Source: Kribbella sp. NBC_00382
Lineage (GTDB): Bacteria > Actinomycetota > Actinomycetes > Propionibacteriales > Kribbellaceae
Reading direction: 5' to 3'
Assembly (NCBI RefSeq): GCF_036067295.1
Contig: NZ_CP107954.1
Span: forward strand, 4,712,001-4,776,000
DNA length: 64,000 bases
Below the pieces are notes generated by a model, which had not been told where the DNA came from, did no database searches, and was given only the letters and a program-made list of their open reading frames with translations. Made by a program: the position numbers and the translations under genes. Positions 50,886-58,793 of this stretch are shown here, in pieces (position 1 is the stretch's first letter; the number at the start of each line of letters is the position of its first letter).

Positions 50886-52289
50886 TCAGTCGCTGGTCTT
50901 CAGGGACGTGGTCGCCGGGCCGTCGAGGACGTTGCCATCGGCATCGAAGCGGGAGCCGTGGCAGCTGCAGTCCCAGGTGGTGTCGGCGGTGTTCCAGGTC
51001 AGCGGACAGCCTAGGTGTGTGCAGACAGGGTTGGCTCTGCCGTCGTGTTTGAGGAGCCGGGCAGCGTGGCCGGTGGTGAAGTCCTTGCCGACTTTGAGGT
51101 TGTCGGCGATCAGCTTGGCAATGGCGCGAGCGTCCCCGATCCGGCCGGCGTCGTAGAGGCCGGCGGCGGGATGATGCCGACCGGCGATCAGGTCGTTGAT
51201 GATGCCAGCGGCAACAGTACCGTTGCTGAGGCCCCATTTGTGCATGCCAGTGGCAACGAAGATGTTGCCGCTACCGGCTGATCTGCCCACATAGGGCAGA
51301 AGATCGGGGGTGCTGTAGTCGTGGGCCGACCACCTGTACTCGGGCTCGACCGCTGTGTTCCAGGTCGAACTCACCCAGTCGGCCAGGGATCGATAGATCG
51401 CGGCGGTGTCCTCCGTCGATCCGACTTCGTGGTCGCCGCCGACCACGATCAGTCCGGTCGGTCCGCCGCCGGGCCAGGGCCGGGTGGACCTGGTGGGGGA
51501 GTCGATCGAGATCGCCATCCCGACGGGTGCCTCGACCGGTAGCCGTACTGCGATGCCGTGCGACTGCCTCGGCCGGGTCCTGGCGAAGTACGCGCCGGTG
51601 ATGCCGATGGGCAGCAGGGTGGCCAGCACCGCCTGGTACGCCGTGATCATGCCGCCCGCCTCGGTCAGGACGTGCACCGCGCCGTCCTTCTCATCCACCT
51701 TGACGGCGCGAGTGTGTTCGAAGATCCGTCCACCGGTCCGCTCGACCGCCGTCGCGAGACCGGCGAGATAGCGGGCCGGATGCAGCTGTACCTGATTGTC
51801 GAACCGGATGGCGGCTGTCGCAGGCACTCCGACCTCACCGCCGTCGACCAGCTGGGCGGGCAGACCTAGACAAGCAACTGCGGCTGCCTCGTTCTCCAGG
51901 GTTCCGGTGGACTCGGTGGAGTAGACGAAGGCTGGTGTCCTGAGCAGCTCACAGTCGATGTCCTCGGCATCGACCAGCGCGGCGACCTGGTCCACGGCTG
52001 CCTGGTTCGCCGCGGCGTACTGACGAGCCTTGTCAATGCCATGGCGATCGATCAGCGGGGCATAGCAGGCGCCATGTTGCGAGGTGACCTTGCCGGTCGT
52101 GTTCCCGCTCGTCCGCGATCCGATCCGCTGCGCCTCGACCACGACCACCTGTGCGCCGTCGCGCGCCAGCAGCAGCGCTGTCGTCAGACCGATCCAGCCA
52201 CCGCCGACCACGACGACGTCAGCTGTCGCGTCACCGGCCAAGGCGTCGTAGCGGGGCATCTCTGCCGTTGCCGTCCACACTGAGGTCAT
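50886..52289 (-). CDS. FAD-dependent oxidoreductase with C-terminal Rieske domain
   Basis: 467 aa. DAO-type FAD domain: ADVVVVGGGWIGLTTALLLARDGAQVVVVEAQRIGSRTSGNTTGKV. The C-terminal Rieske [2Fe-2S] domain (about 420-467) has both ligand loops: CTHLGCPL and CSCHGSRF. This architecture resembles YhfW-like proteins often called iron-sulfur or cytochrome b6f-like oxidoreductases. The FAD probably passes electrons to or from the cluster; substrate unknown. Start at ATG 52289. Divergent from a HAD hydrolase gene and next to the LitR-like regulon. Confidence 0.88.
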   Translation of the reverse strand: MTSVWTATAEMPRYDALAGDATADVVVVGGGWIGLTTALLLARDGAQVVVVEAQRIGSRTSGNTTGKVTSQHGACYAPLIDRHGIDKARQYAAANQAAVDQVAALVDAEDIDCELLRTPAFVYSTESTGTLENEAAAVACLGLPAQLVDGGEVGVPATAAIRFDNQVQLHPARYLAGLATAVERTGGRIFEHTRAVKVDEKDGAVHVLTEAGGMITAYQAVLATLLPIGITGAYFARTRPRQSHGIAVRLPVEAPVGMAISIDSPTRSTRPWPGGGPTGLIVVGGDHEVGSTEDTAAIYRSLADWVSSTWNTAVEPEYRWSAHDYSTPDLLPYVGRSAGSGNIFVATGMHKWGLSNGTVAAGIINDLIAGRHHPAAGLYDAGRIGDARAIAKLIADNLKVGKDFTTGHAARLLKHDGRANPVCTHLGCPLTWNTADTTWDCSCHGSRFDADGNVLDGPATTSLKTSD

Positions 52290-52409
52290 GTGGCGCCGGT
52301 ACCCGCCTGCAATCCTGGCCTGCAGGGAGCCGGCCAGACATACCGTAGGCCGACAGGTACCTGCACCTCGCGGCGGTTGGGTGCCGGAATCGGCGGGTAC
52401 CCGCCGGAA

Positions 52410-53075
52410 ATGACTGACTCTGCGATTGCGGTTCTCGATATCGACGGCACGCTGATCGATTCGAACTATCACCATGCGCTCGCTTGGTACCGGGCCCTGC
52501 GTTCAGTGGGAGAGATCTATCCGGTGTGGCGGCTGCACCGGTTGATCGGTATGGGTGGGGATCAACTGGTCACGGCTGTCGGAGGCGAGGAACTGGAACG
52601 CAGGGTGGGCGACCAGGTCCGGGAAGAGCAAGGCAAGGAAGTTGACGCGCTGCTCGAGGAGATGGCGCTGTTGCCTGGTGCTCGCGATCTTCTGGTGGCC
52701 ATCAAGGAACGCGGGCACCGGCTGGTACTGGCCAGCTCTGCGCAGGAACGTCACGTCGACGTCTTCCTGGACAAACTCGATGCTCGCGGCGTCGTCGACG
52801 ACTGGACGACCAGCGCTGACGTCGAGAAATCCAAACCGGCGCCGGACCTGCTACAGGTGGCCTTGAAGAAGCTGGGTGTGCCGTCCGACGCCGCGAGCGT
52901 GGTGATCGGGGACTCGGTATGGGACGTCAAGGCGGCCGGCAGAGCAGGGATGCCGGCGATCGTCGTCCGCTCCGGCGGGTTCGGCGATGACGAACTGCTC
53001 GACGCCGGCGCCAAAGCCATCTACGACACGCCCCGCGACCTCACGGAGGCCCTGGACACCACTCCGCTGGCCTGA
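52410..53075 (+). CDS. HAD-superfamily hydrolase
   Basis: 221 aa. Motif I VLDIDGTLIDSNYHH, motif II LASSA, motif III Lys in KSKPAPDLL and motif IV VVIGDSVWDVKAAG are all intact. A subfamily IA cap lies between motifs I and II, as in phosphoglycolate phosphatase and beta-phosphoglucomutase-like enzymes. Substrate unknown. ATG at 52410 lies just after the palindrome GGCGGGTACCCGCC (52393-52406), which overlaps its ribosome-binding position. Confidence 0.88.
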   Translation: MTDSAIAVLDIDGTLIDSNYHHALAWYRALRSVGEIYPVWRLHRLIGMGGDQLVTAVGGEELERRVGDQVREEQGKEVDALLEEMALLPGARDLLVAIKERGHRLVLASSAQERHVDVFLDKLDARGVVDDWTTSADVEKSKPAPDLLQVALKKLGVPSDAASVVIGDSVWDVKAAGRAGMPAIVVRSGGFGDDELLDAGAKAIYDTPRDLTEALDTTPLA

Positions 53076-53128
53076 CTGTTTCCGCCCCGTTCGCGCACTT
53101 TTCGATCGCCTGGAGTGGGCACCGGGGC

Positions 53129-53998
53129 TCAGCGAGAGGTGGTCAACGCCTTGGTGGCCGTGCGCAGGTCGGCGAGCGGCTGGGCCGATGGTGGCCAGCC
53201 TGGTCCGGCCGTCATGGTTGTGAAACCGGTTGCGGTTACCAGATTGCGAAGGCGGAGTTGCCCTGGGCGGCGGGCGGTAGCCCACAGGACGACGGTTTGC
53301 GGAGCGGCCCGCGGTACGGATTGGAGAATGGCTGCCTCCGTCGCCTCCGGACCGAGCAGCACAACCGATTGGCCTTGCTCCAGAAGGGTCGCGCGCAACA
53401 CGGTCAACGGCATGGTGTGCCGTTCCTCCGGGCAATGGACGAGCAGGGTCGGCCTGGATTCGGTCAGCTGCGGTCGCCGGTTCTGGAGATAGCGCTCCAC
53501 CGCGGCTTCGACGGAACGAGCCAGGATCAGTTCGATGTCGGTGCAGTCGCGTTGCTGTTCGTACCGTGACCCCAGGGCCCTGAACGCCGGGGCGATCAAC
53601 TCGGTCCAGGCACGACTCACGCCGTACGTCGCCAAGCTGCCGTCCAGCAGGTCCGCCAGCTCGGCCAAGGCCAGGGTCTCAGCGGTATCGAGCAGCCGCT
53701 GACCGGAGTGATTCGGTGAGGTCGCGTGGTTCGCTGAGTCGGGCTGCTCACTCAACCGGGCTGCGTCGCCGGCGGAGATTCCGGCCGCGATCAGGCGTTG
53801 CATCCGACGGAAGCGGTCGACGTCGGCGAGCGTGTAGCGCCGATGCAGGCCGGGCGTTCGCCCCGACGGCTCCAGCCCGTACCGCGCCTCCCAGCTCCGC
53901 AAGGTCACGGTTGGAATCCCCAGCAGCGTCGACACCTGCCCGACCGGCAGTACCGCGGCCGTCAAGGTGTCCCGGGGCGACGCGGCCTCAGACATCAT
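53129..53998 (-). CDS. MerR-family regulator with CarH/LitR-like cobalamin-binding domain (paralog 2)
   Basis: 289 aa, clearly paralogous to the protein encoded at 37012-37872. It has a MerR helix-turn-helix (about 15-80) and a four-helix bundle with DCTDIEL. The B12-type Rossmann domain has PEERH (lower-ligand His194 position). The capping motif is again altered: Tyr146 in place of Trp, Glu156 kept, Leu157 in place of His. Spacing from capping position to ligand His is 48 in both paralogs and 46 in Thermus CarH. Transcribed divergently from tspO with two inverted motif sites between them. The ATG one codon downstream is an equal start. Confidence 0.85.
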   Translation of the reverse strand: MMSEAASPRDTLTAAVLPVGQVSTLLGIPTVTLRSWEARYGLEPSGRTPGLHRRYTLADVDRFRRMQRLIAAGISAGDAARLSEQPDSANHATSPNHSGQRLLDTAETLALAELADLLDGSLATYGVSRAWTELIAPAFRALGSRYEQQRDCTDIELILARSVEAAVERYLQNRRPQLTESRPTLLVHCPEERHTMPLTVLRATLLEQGQSVVLLGPEATEAAILQSVPRAAPQTVVLWATARRPGQLRLRNLVTATGFTTMTAGPGWPPSAQPLADLRTATKALTTSR

Positions 53999-54035
53999 CC
54001 CTCACCATGGCACGGCGACGACGATCAGCGACAAC

Positions 54036-54111
54036 TGCACAAGTTTGGCTGGGCGGCACTGTCGAGGCGCATCGACTCTCGGGGCGAGAGTGGCGTCGAA
54101 AACTTGTGCAC
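54036..54111. promoter_or_regulatory. Two inverted motif sites in the merR2/tspO divergent promoter
   Basis: TGCACAAGTTT (54036-54046) and AAACTTGTGCA (54100-54110) are exact inverted copies, facing away from each other across 53 bp. They are 38 bp from the merR2 start and 79 bp from the tspO start. Layout suggests autoregulation plus control of tspO. Confidence 0.7.
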
Positions 54112-54188
54112 GTATTCGAACGGTCTTCGGCTGGGCACTGAGACCTGGACCAGGTTCGACGTGAATCTCACCCTAGGAGTTCATCGAC

Positions 54189-54674
54189 GTGACTACCTTG
54201 ACGACGCACCGGCCGGCACGTGGCATCGCGGCGTTGGCACTGTTCATCGCGGCGGTGATCGTGGTCGCACTGATCGGGGTGCTCGGCGTGCAGGACACCA
54301 GCGGGACATACCAAAACCTGCAGCAGCCCGGTTGGGCGCCACCGAGCTGGTTGTTCGGCCCGGTGTGGTCAGTTCTGTACGCCATGATCGCGATCAGTGG
54401 CTGGCTGGTCTGGCGCCAGACTGGCTGGTCGGGCGAGCTACTGCCCTACGCTGCCCAGCTTGTGCTGAACGCGATCTGGACGCCGTTGTTCTTCGGAGCC
54501 GGCCACCGTGGTCTCGCCTTGATCGAGATCTGCATGCTGTGGCTGGCGATCGGATGGACCATCGAGTCGTTCCGACGGGTCCGCCCGCTCGCCGCGCTGC
54601 TCCTCGTCCCGTACTGGGCGTGGACCACCTTCGCACTGGGCCTCAACGCAGCCATCTGGCACCTCAACCGCTAA
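54189..54674 (+). CDS. tspO: TspO/MBR-family tryptophan-rich sensory protein
   Basis: 161 aa with five membrane helices. LQQPGWAPPSWLFGPVWSVLYAMIAISGWLVW carries the family's Pro/Trp motif, followed by YAAQLVLNAIWTPLFFGAG and a helix rich in Trp. TspO binds and photo-oxidises tetrapyrroles and modulates light/oxygen-regulated genes in Rhodobacter. Its place beside a LitR-like regulator strengthens a light or porphyrin theme. GTG start with CTAGGAG upstream. Confidence 0.92.
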   Translation: MTTLTTHRPARGIAALALFIAAVIVVALIGVLGVQDTSGTYQNLQQPGWAPPSWLFGPVWSVLYAMIAISGWLVWRQTGWSGELLPYAAQLVLNAIWTPLFFGAGHRGLALIEICMLWLAIGWTIESFRRVRPLAALLLVPYWAWTTFALGLNAAIWHLNR

Positions 54675-56770
54675 CGGTCATCCAACGGGCGACGCCTCGG
54701 CCACCACCAGTTCAAGTCGCCGAACCAAGCCACCAGCGCCGGGGTGAGTACGCTGCGGACGAGGGTTGCGTCCAGGGCGATTCCGAGCGCGAGGGTCGTC
54801 GCGAAGATCTTGACGTCGATCACCGGCACCGTGGACAGCGCGACGAACGCCAGGAAGAGAATCAAGGCAGCCGAGCTGACGAGCCGTCCCGTGTAGCTGA
54901 GACCTGCCACTGTCGCATCGGCGGTGGACAGCCCGGAGTCGTGTTCCTCCTTGATCCTGGCGAGGATGAACAACTCGTAGTCCATCGACAACCCGAACAA
55001 GAACGAGAACGCTGCCAGCGGTACCCAGAAGGTGATCGTGCCGCTGGCTTCCGCGCCGAACAGTGCCTGTGCGCCGAAGCCCTGTTGCCAGATCAGCACG
55101 GTCAGTCCGTAGGCGGCGCCGATCGATACGACGTTCTGAACCAGCGCCTTGATCGGCAACCACACCGAACGCAGTGCCCTGGCCAACAGAAGTACGGTGA
55201 CCACGACGACGAGCAGCAGTACCCAGCCGGCGTTGCCGTAGATGGCCGTCACCGAGTCGGCGTCTTCTGCGGCGCTGCCACCGATCGTGGTGTCCGGCGC
55301 GACCGTACGAATCTCCTCGACGGTTTCCCGGCCGGCAGTACTCGAAGGATCGCTGGAAAGCAGGACGGCCGCGAGCCGCTGATCGCCATGGGCCCAGGTC
55401 TTTCCAGTCGGAGCTGCTACCGCCGTCACCCCGCCCACCGCTCGGACCGCGTCGAGGACCTTGGCGTCATTGCTGAGGATCTCGACCGGCCGGAAGACGC
55501 CTGGACTGATACCGGCGTCCGTAGCCGTGCGGTAGGCCTTGGCGGCAGGATCGGTACCGGCCGAGATGGCTGCGAGTTCGGGGGAGCCCAGCCGTAGGCC
55601 TAGTGCTGGAGCGAACATTGCCGCCAAGGCGGCTGTCGCGAGCAATGCCGCGACGATGCGATGGCGCACCACCAGATTGCCGATCCGTTGCCAGAGTCGG
55701 CTTTCGGCCTTGTGTTGCTTGCGACGCGGCCATTCCAGCCGCGGGCCGATGGTCGAGAGGATGACGGGCAGTAGCGAGAGCGCGATGGCCACACTGACCA
55801 ACGGGATCAGCAGGCCGCCGAACCCAACGCTGCGCAAGAAGGGCACCGGTACGACGACCAGCGCGAGTAGTGAGATGGCAACGGTCACGCCGCTGAACAG
55901 GACCGACCGTCCAGCGGTCACCATCGCCATTTCCACGGCCTCGTTGTTGCCGGCGCCGGCAGCCCGTTCCTCACGCCAGCGCATGACGATCAGCAGGGCG
56001 TAGTCGATCGCTACTCCGAGGCCGATCAGCCCGACCAAATACTGCACGATGAACGACACGTCCGTTGCTGTGGACAACGCAAGGATCAGCAGGAACGTCG
56101 TACTGATCGCCGCCGCGGCCAGCAGCAGCGGCACGATCGCCAGCAGCGACCCGAACACCAAGGCCAGCACGATCATCGCCCCGCCGGCGCCGAACGCTAT
56201 CTCGACGATGATCGGCCGGTCGGATCCACCGCCGCCCTCGCGCAAGGCCTCGACGCCGGTCACCTGCAACGGTTGCCCGGCCACCTTCACCGTCGCCATT
56301 GTCGACGTCAACTGCGGAAGGGCCGCTGCGTACGCCGCGGGTCCCGGCAGCACTGGCGGGTACACCAGCGCGACCGTTGTCCGCCGATCCGAGCTGGTCA
56401 ACGCGTTCCGCGATGCCGCCTCGGCGGTACCGCCTGAAGTCCCGGCGTCGAGAAACGAGACGACTCGCCAGCCTTCGTCGGGCAACTGGTTCAATGCGCT
56501 CGCGAATTGGGAGCGGACTTCGGGGTCATCGACCGTGGCCGGCGCCGGTACGGACAACACCACAGCCAGCGGATCGATCGCGCCGCCGTTGCCGAACTCG
56601 GCCAGGATCCGTTCGTTCGTCTCGAAGGCGGGCTGTCCGGGCAGGCCGAAGTCGTAGCTCAGCCGGTCGATCGTCTTCGGGGCGAGAACGCCGCCGACCA
56701 CCGCGACGGCTACCCAGCCGACCACTACAAGCCATCGCAGCCGCAACACCCAGGTGGTCCATCGCCGCAT
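54671..56770 (-). CDS. MMPL-family RND transporter
   Basis: 699 aa. Two sets of one plus five membrane helices separated by large extracytoplasmic loops. Family marks: PGQPAFETNERI near the start, GLGVAIDYALLIVMRWREE and, in the second half, FLFGLSMDYELFILARIKEEHD, which carry the proton-relay Asp-Tyr pairs. Members export lipids, glycolipids or pigments across the membrane. Start at ATG 56770 with AGGGAG 9-14 bp upstream. Its promoter carries a motif site. Confidence 0.92.
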   Translation of the reverse strand: MRRWTTWVLRLRWLVVVGWVAVAVVGGVLAPKTIDRLSYDFGLPGQPAFETNERILAEFGNGGAIDPLAVVLSVPAPATVDDPEVRSQFASALNQLPDEGWRVVSFLDAGTSGGTAEAASRNALTSSDRRTTVALVYPPVLPGPAAYAAALPQLTSTMATVKVAGQPLQVTGVEALREGGGGSDRPIIVEIAFGAGGAMIVLALVFGSLLAIVPLLLAAAAISTTFLLILALSTATDVSFIVQYLVGLIGLGVAIDYALLIVMRWREERAAGAGNNEAVEMAMVTAGRSVLFSGVTVAISLLALVVVPVPFLRSVGFGGLLIPLVSVAIALSLLPVILSTIGPRLEWPRRKQHKAESRLWQRIGNLVVRHRIVAALLATAALAAMFAPALGLRLGSPELAAISAGTDPAAKAYRTATDAGISPGVFRPVEILSNDAKVLDAVRAVGGVTAVAAPTGKTWAHGDQRLAAVLLSSDPSSTAGRETVEEIRTVAPDTTIGGSAAEDADSVTAIYGNAGWVLLLVVVVTVLLLARALRSVWLPIKALVQNVVSIGAAYGLTVLIWQQGFGAQALFGAEASGTITFWVPLAAFSFLFGLSMDYELFILARIKEEHDSGLSTADATVAGLSYTGRLVSSAALILFLAFVALSTVPVIDVKIFATTLALGIALDATLVRSVLTPALVAWFGDLNWWWPRRRPLDDR

Positions 56771-56827
56771 GACGCTCACTCCCTGAGGAAGGAATCTGAC
56801 CTCCGGAGCGTACGTGCAATCGCGCCC

Positions 56828-56849
56828 AAACCTCGGCGAAACTTATGCA
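56828..56849. promoter_or_regulatory. Motif site in the MMPL/PH-like divergent region
   Basis: AAACTTATGCA (56839-56849), preceded at an 11-bp step by AAACCTCGGCG (56828-56838). It lies 58-79 bp upstream of the MMPL start and 133 bp before the PH-like gene. The AAACCT half also accompanies the site at 50645. Confidence 0.6.
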
Positions 56850-56981
56850 GACTCGCCTCGCCAAGGAGGTCTACTTTTCGTCATCGGTACCGACTTCGCC
56901 GACACCCTTGCACCGGTCGTGGCCCAGCCGGCCGGGCAGTCGACGCCCCGCAGTAAACTCCCGCGGCGGAGGGATCGACAC

Positions 56982-57488
56982 ATGGTGATGGGGATTCAGG
57001 ACATCGGCGCCTGGGACGCGGAGTTGCACCGTTCCGGCCGAGTAGTCTTCGCGGTCCGGCGCGCACTGGCCTTCGGTGGCCTGGTCGTCGTGCTGGCGCT
57101 GGCCTGCATCCCGATCGTCTCGGTCGTCCGGGACCTCGACACCCGCGACACCTGGTTCACGATCCGGTTGGCCGTCCTCGCCATACTGCTCACGGTCTGT
57201 ATCGCGCTCGCCATCTTGTTCCTTCTCGGCCATCCGCGATTGACCGTGAACGCCACCGGCATCCGCTTCGCTTGGTGGCGGCAGATCCCGTGGTCCGAGC
57301 TCGAGGGCACCACCCTCGTCACACCGACCAGCAGCCTCGCCGCTCCCTACCTGACCGTCACCTCCACCCGCGGCACCAGACTCCACATTCCCCAGACCAA
57401 CGTCGAAGACCTCCGCGCCCTCGCCGCTTGGCTCACCAAACTTCGCACGCAGCACCAACTGAAGACCTCGGGCTCTTCGACTGAGTGA
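56982..57488 (+). CDS. Small membrane protein with PH-like domain
   Basis: 168 aa. Two membrane helices (about 24-46 and 60-82), then a bacterial PH-type domain reading LTVNATGIRFAWWRQIPWSELEGTTLVTPTSSLAAPYLTV. Start at ATG 56982, with GGAGGG upstream; two other starts lie within six bases. Function unknown. The final codons run into the inverted motif repeat before the SRPBCC gene. Confidence 0.75.
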   Translation: MVMGIQDIGAWDAELHRSGRVVFAVRRALAFGGLVVVLALACIPIVSVVRDLDTRDTWFTIRLAVLAILLTVCIALAILFLLGHPRLTVNATGIRFAWWRQIPWSELEGTTLVTPTSSLAAPYLTVTSTRGTRLHIPQTNVEDLRALAAWLTKLRTQHQLKTSGSSTE

Positions 57489-57516
57489 TGCACAAGTTCG
57501 GCGAAACTTGTGCATC
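57487..57516. promoter_or_regulatory. Perfect 12-bp inverted motif repeat before the SRPBCC gene
   Basis: GATGCACAAGTT, a 6-bp spacer, then AACTTGTGCATC: perfect symmetry over 12-bp arms. It contains two copies of the regulon word and sits 61-90 bp upstream of the SRPBCC start. It could also fold in RNA as a weak terminator for the PH-like gene, but its match to the other promoter sites favours an operator. Confidence 0.7.
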
Positions 57517-57576
57517 GTCGTCGTGCGGGTGGGTACACAGGCAGCGACACATTCTCCGCAGAAAGAAGTGATCCTG

Positions 57577-58023
57577 GTGCCCACCGTCTCGCGCACGTTC
57601 ACCGTGGAGTCTTCTCCCGCCGTGGTCGTCCCGTACCTGGCCGACTTCGGCAATGCCGAGCATTGGGATCCCGGCACCGAGGAGTGCACCCGCAATGACT
57701 CAGGCCCAGTTGTGGTCGGTTCGACCTGGCACAACAAGTCCAAGATCGCCGGGGTGAGCACCGAGCTCACCTACACCCTTCAGGAGTTGACCGAGGACCG
57801 GGTGGTGTTGATCGGCCGTAACGACACGGCGACCTCCACAGAAACCATCGAGGTCACGCCGTCAGGGACTGGGGCCAGCATCACTTACACCAACGAGATC
57901 GACTTTCACGGCGCCGCCAAACTCGCCTCTCCGCTGGCGAAGGTGGTCTTCGAGAAGATCGGCGGCGACGTCGTGAAGCAGATGACCGACGTGCTCAACG
58001 CGCTGCCCCGTCAGTCGATGTGA
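57577..58023 (+). CDS. SRPBCC-family protein
   Basis: 148 aa START-like fold: SRTFTVESSPAVVVPYLADFGNAEHWDPGTEEC, then VVVGSTWHNKSKIAGVSTELTYTLQEL and KLASPLAKVVFEKIGGDVVKQMTDVL. Resembles lipid- or aromatic-binding SRPBCC proteins that often lie near carotenoid and light-response genes. GTG start at 57577 with AGAAAGAAG upstream. Confidence 0.82.
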   Translation: MPTVSRTFTVESSPAVVVPYLADFGNAEHWDPGTEECTRNDSGPVVVGSTWHNKSKIAGVSTELTYTLQELTEDRVVLIGRNDTATSTETIEVTPSGTGASITYTNEIDFHGAAKLASPLAKVVFEKIGGDVVKQMTDVLNALPRQSM

Positions 58024-58172
58024 CCGTCCGAAGGCAGAAGGATGATGCCGACGACAGCCAGGCGACAACATCTCCAGCAACTGAACAGCCCATAAGTCGA
58101 CGGTCAGCCGCAAGCCGCGCAGATCAGGAGTCAACCGAACCGAGGGCAGTCCCCAGCGCATCGGACAACGGG

Positions 58173-58730
58173 TCAGCTCTCCGCTTCGGCTTCTCTGCGT
58201 CGGGCGCGGTATTTGCGCATGGAGACCTGCGAGCTGCAGGCAGGGCTGCAGTACTGGCCTGATCCGTTGCGGGTGCGGTCGATGAAGCCGAAGTGGCACG
58301 GGGGGTTGCGGCAGGCTTTGATGCGATCCCACTCTCCGCGGGACGCTCGCATCGTCACGGATGCCAGCACCGTCCCGAGCAAGCGCGCGACGCCGCGCTG
58401 CTCGCTGACGAGCGACACTCCTTGAGAGTCGATGCGGGCAGTCAGTGGGTACAGCTTGCCGGCCCGCTCGAGGCGACGCTTGGCCAGCTCCACCTCCTCC
58501 ACCGGCAGGTCCTCGCCGGAGTGTCCGAGGAGCATCGTCACGAGTGCGTCACGGAGTTCGCGTGCGGATGCCGCATCCGCATCCGTCGCGGCGGCGCCGT
58601 CCGAGAGGGCGCGCCCGTCCAGCCATGCCGAGAGGGCCGCACCGTCGCCGAAGAGCTCTTGCCTGCCGCCTGCATCGGCGTGTGTGTTGACGAAGTCCAG
58701 GAGCAGGTCCTCTGTAACCGTTGTGGTCAT
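58173..58730 (-). CDS. CGNR zinc-finger (ABATE-type) regulator
   Basis: 185 aa. The N-terminal ABATE-type helical domain begins LLLDFVNTHADAGG. The C-terminal CGNR zinc finger CRNPPCHFGFIDRTRNGSGQ...CSPACSSQVSMRKYRAR supplies the four Cys and a basic DNA-binding tail. Such proteins act as transcription regulators. Divergent from an SDR gene, with a palindromic site inside that gene's promoter. Confidence 0.9.
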   Translation of the reverse strand: MTTTVTEDLLLDFVNTHADAGGRQELFGDGAALSAWLDGRALSDGAAATDADAASARELRDALVTMLLGHSGEDLPVEEVELAKRRLERAGKLYPLTARIDSQGVSLVSEQRGVARLLGTVLASVTMRASRGEWDRIKACRNPPCHFGFIDRTRNGSGQYCSPACSSQVSMRKYRARRREAEAES

Positions 58731-58756
58731 GTCCCCAACATTACAGTACGCACGGC

Positions 58757-58793
58757 TTGACGCGTTAGGTTCTAACGGCTTACGGTCCTCACC
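58757..58793 (+). promoter_or_regulatory. SDR promoter with operator in the spacer; probable leaderless start
   Basis: TTGACG (58757-58762) and TACGGT (58781-58786) are 18 bp apart. CGTTAG-GTT-CTAACG (58763-58777), a perfect inverted repeat, fills the spacer. The ATG follows the -10 by only 7 bp, where transcription itself should begin, so the mRNA is probably leaderless. Confidence 0.65.
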
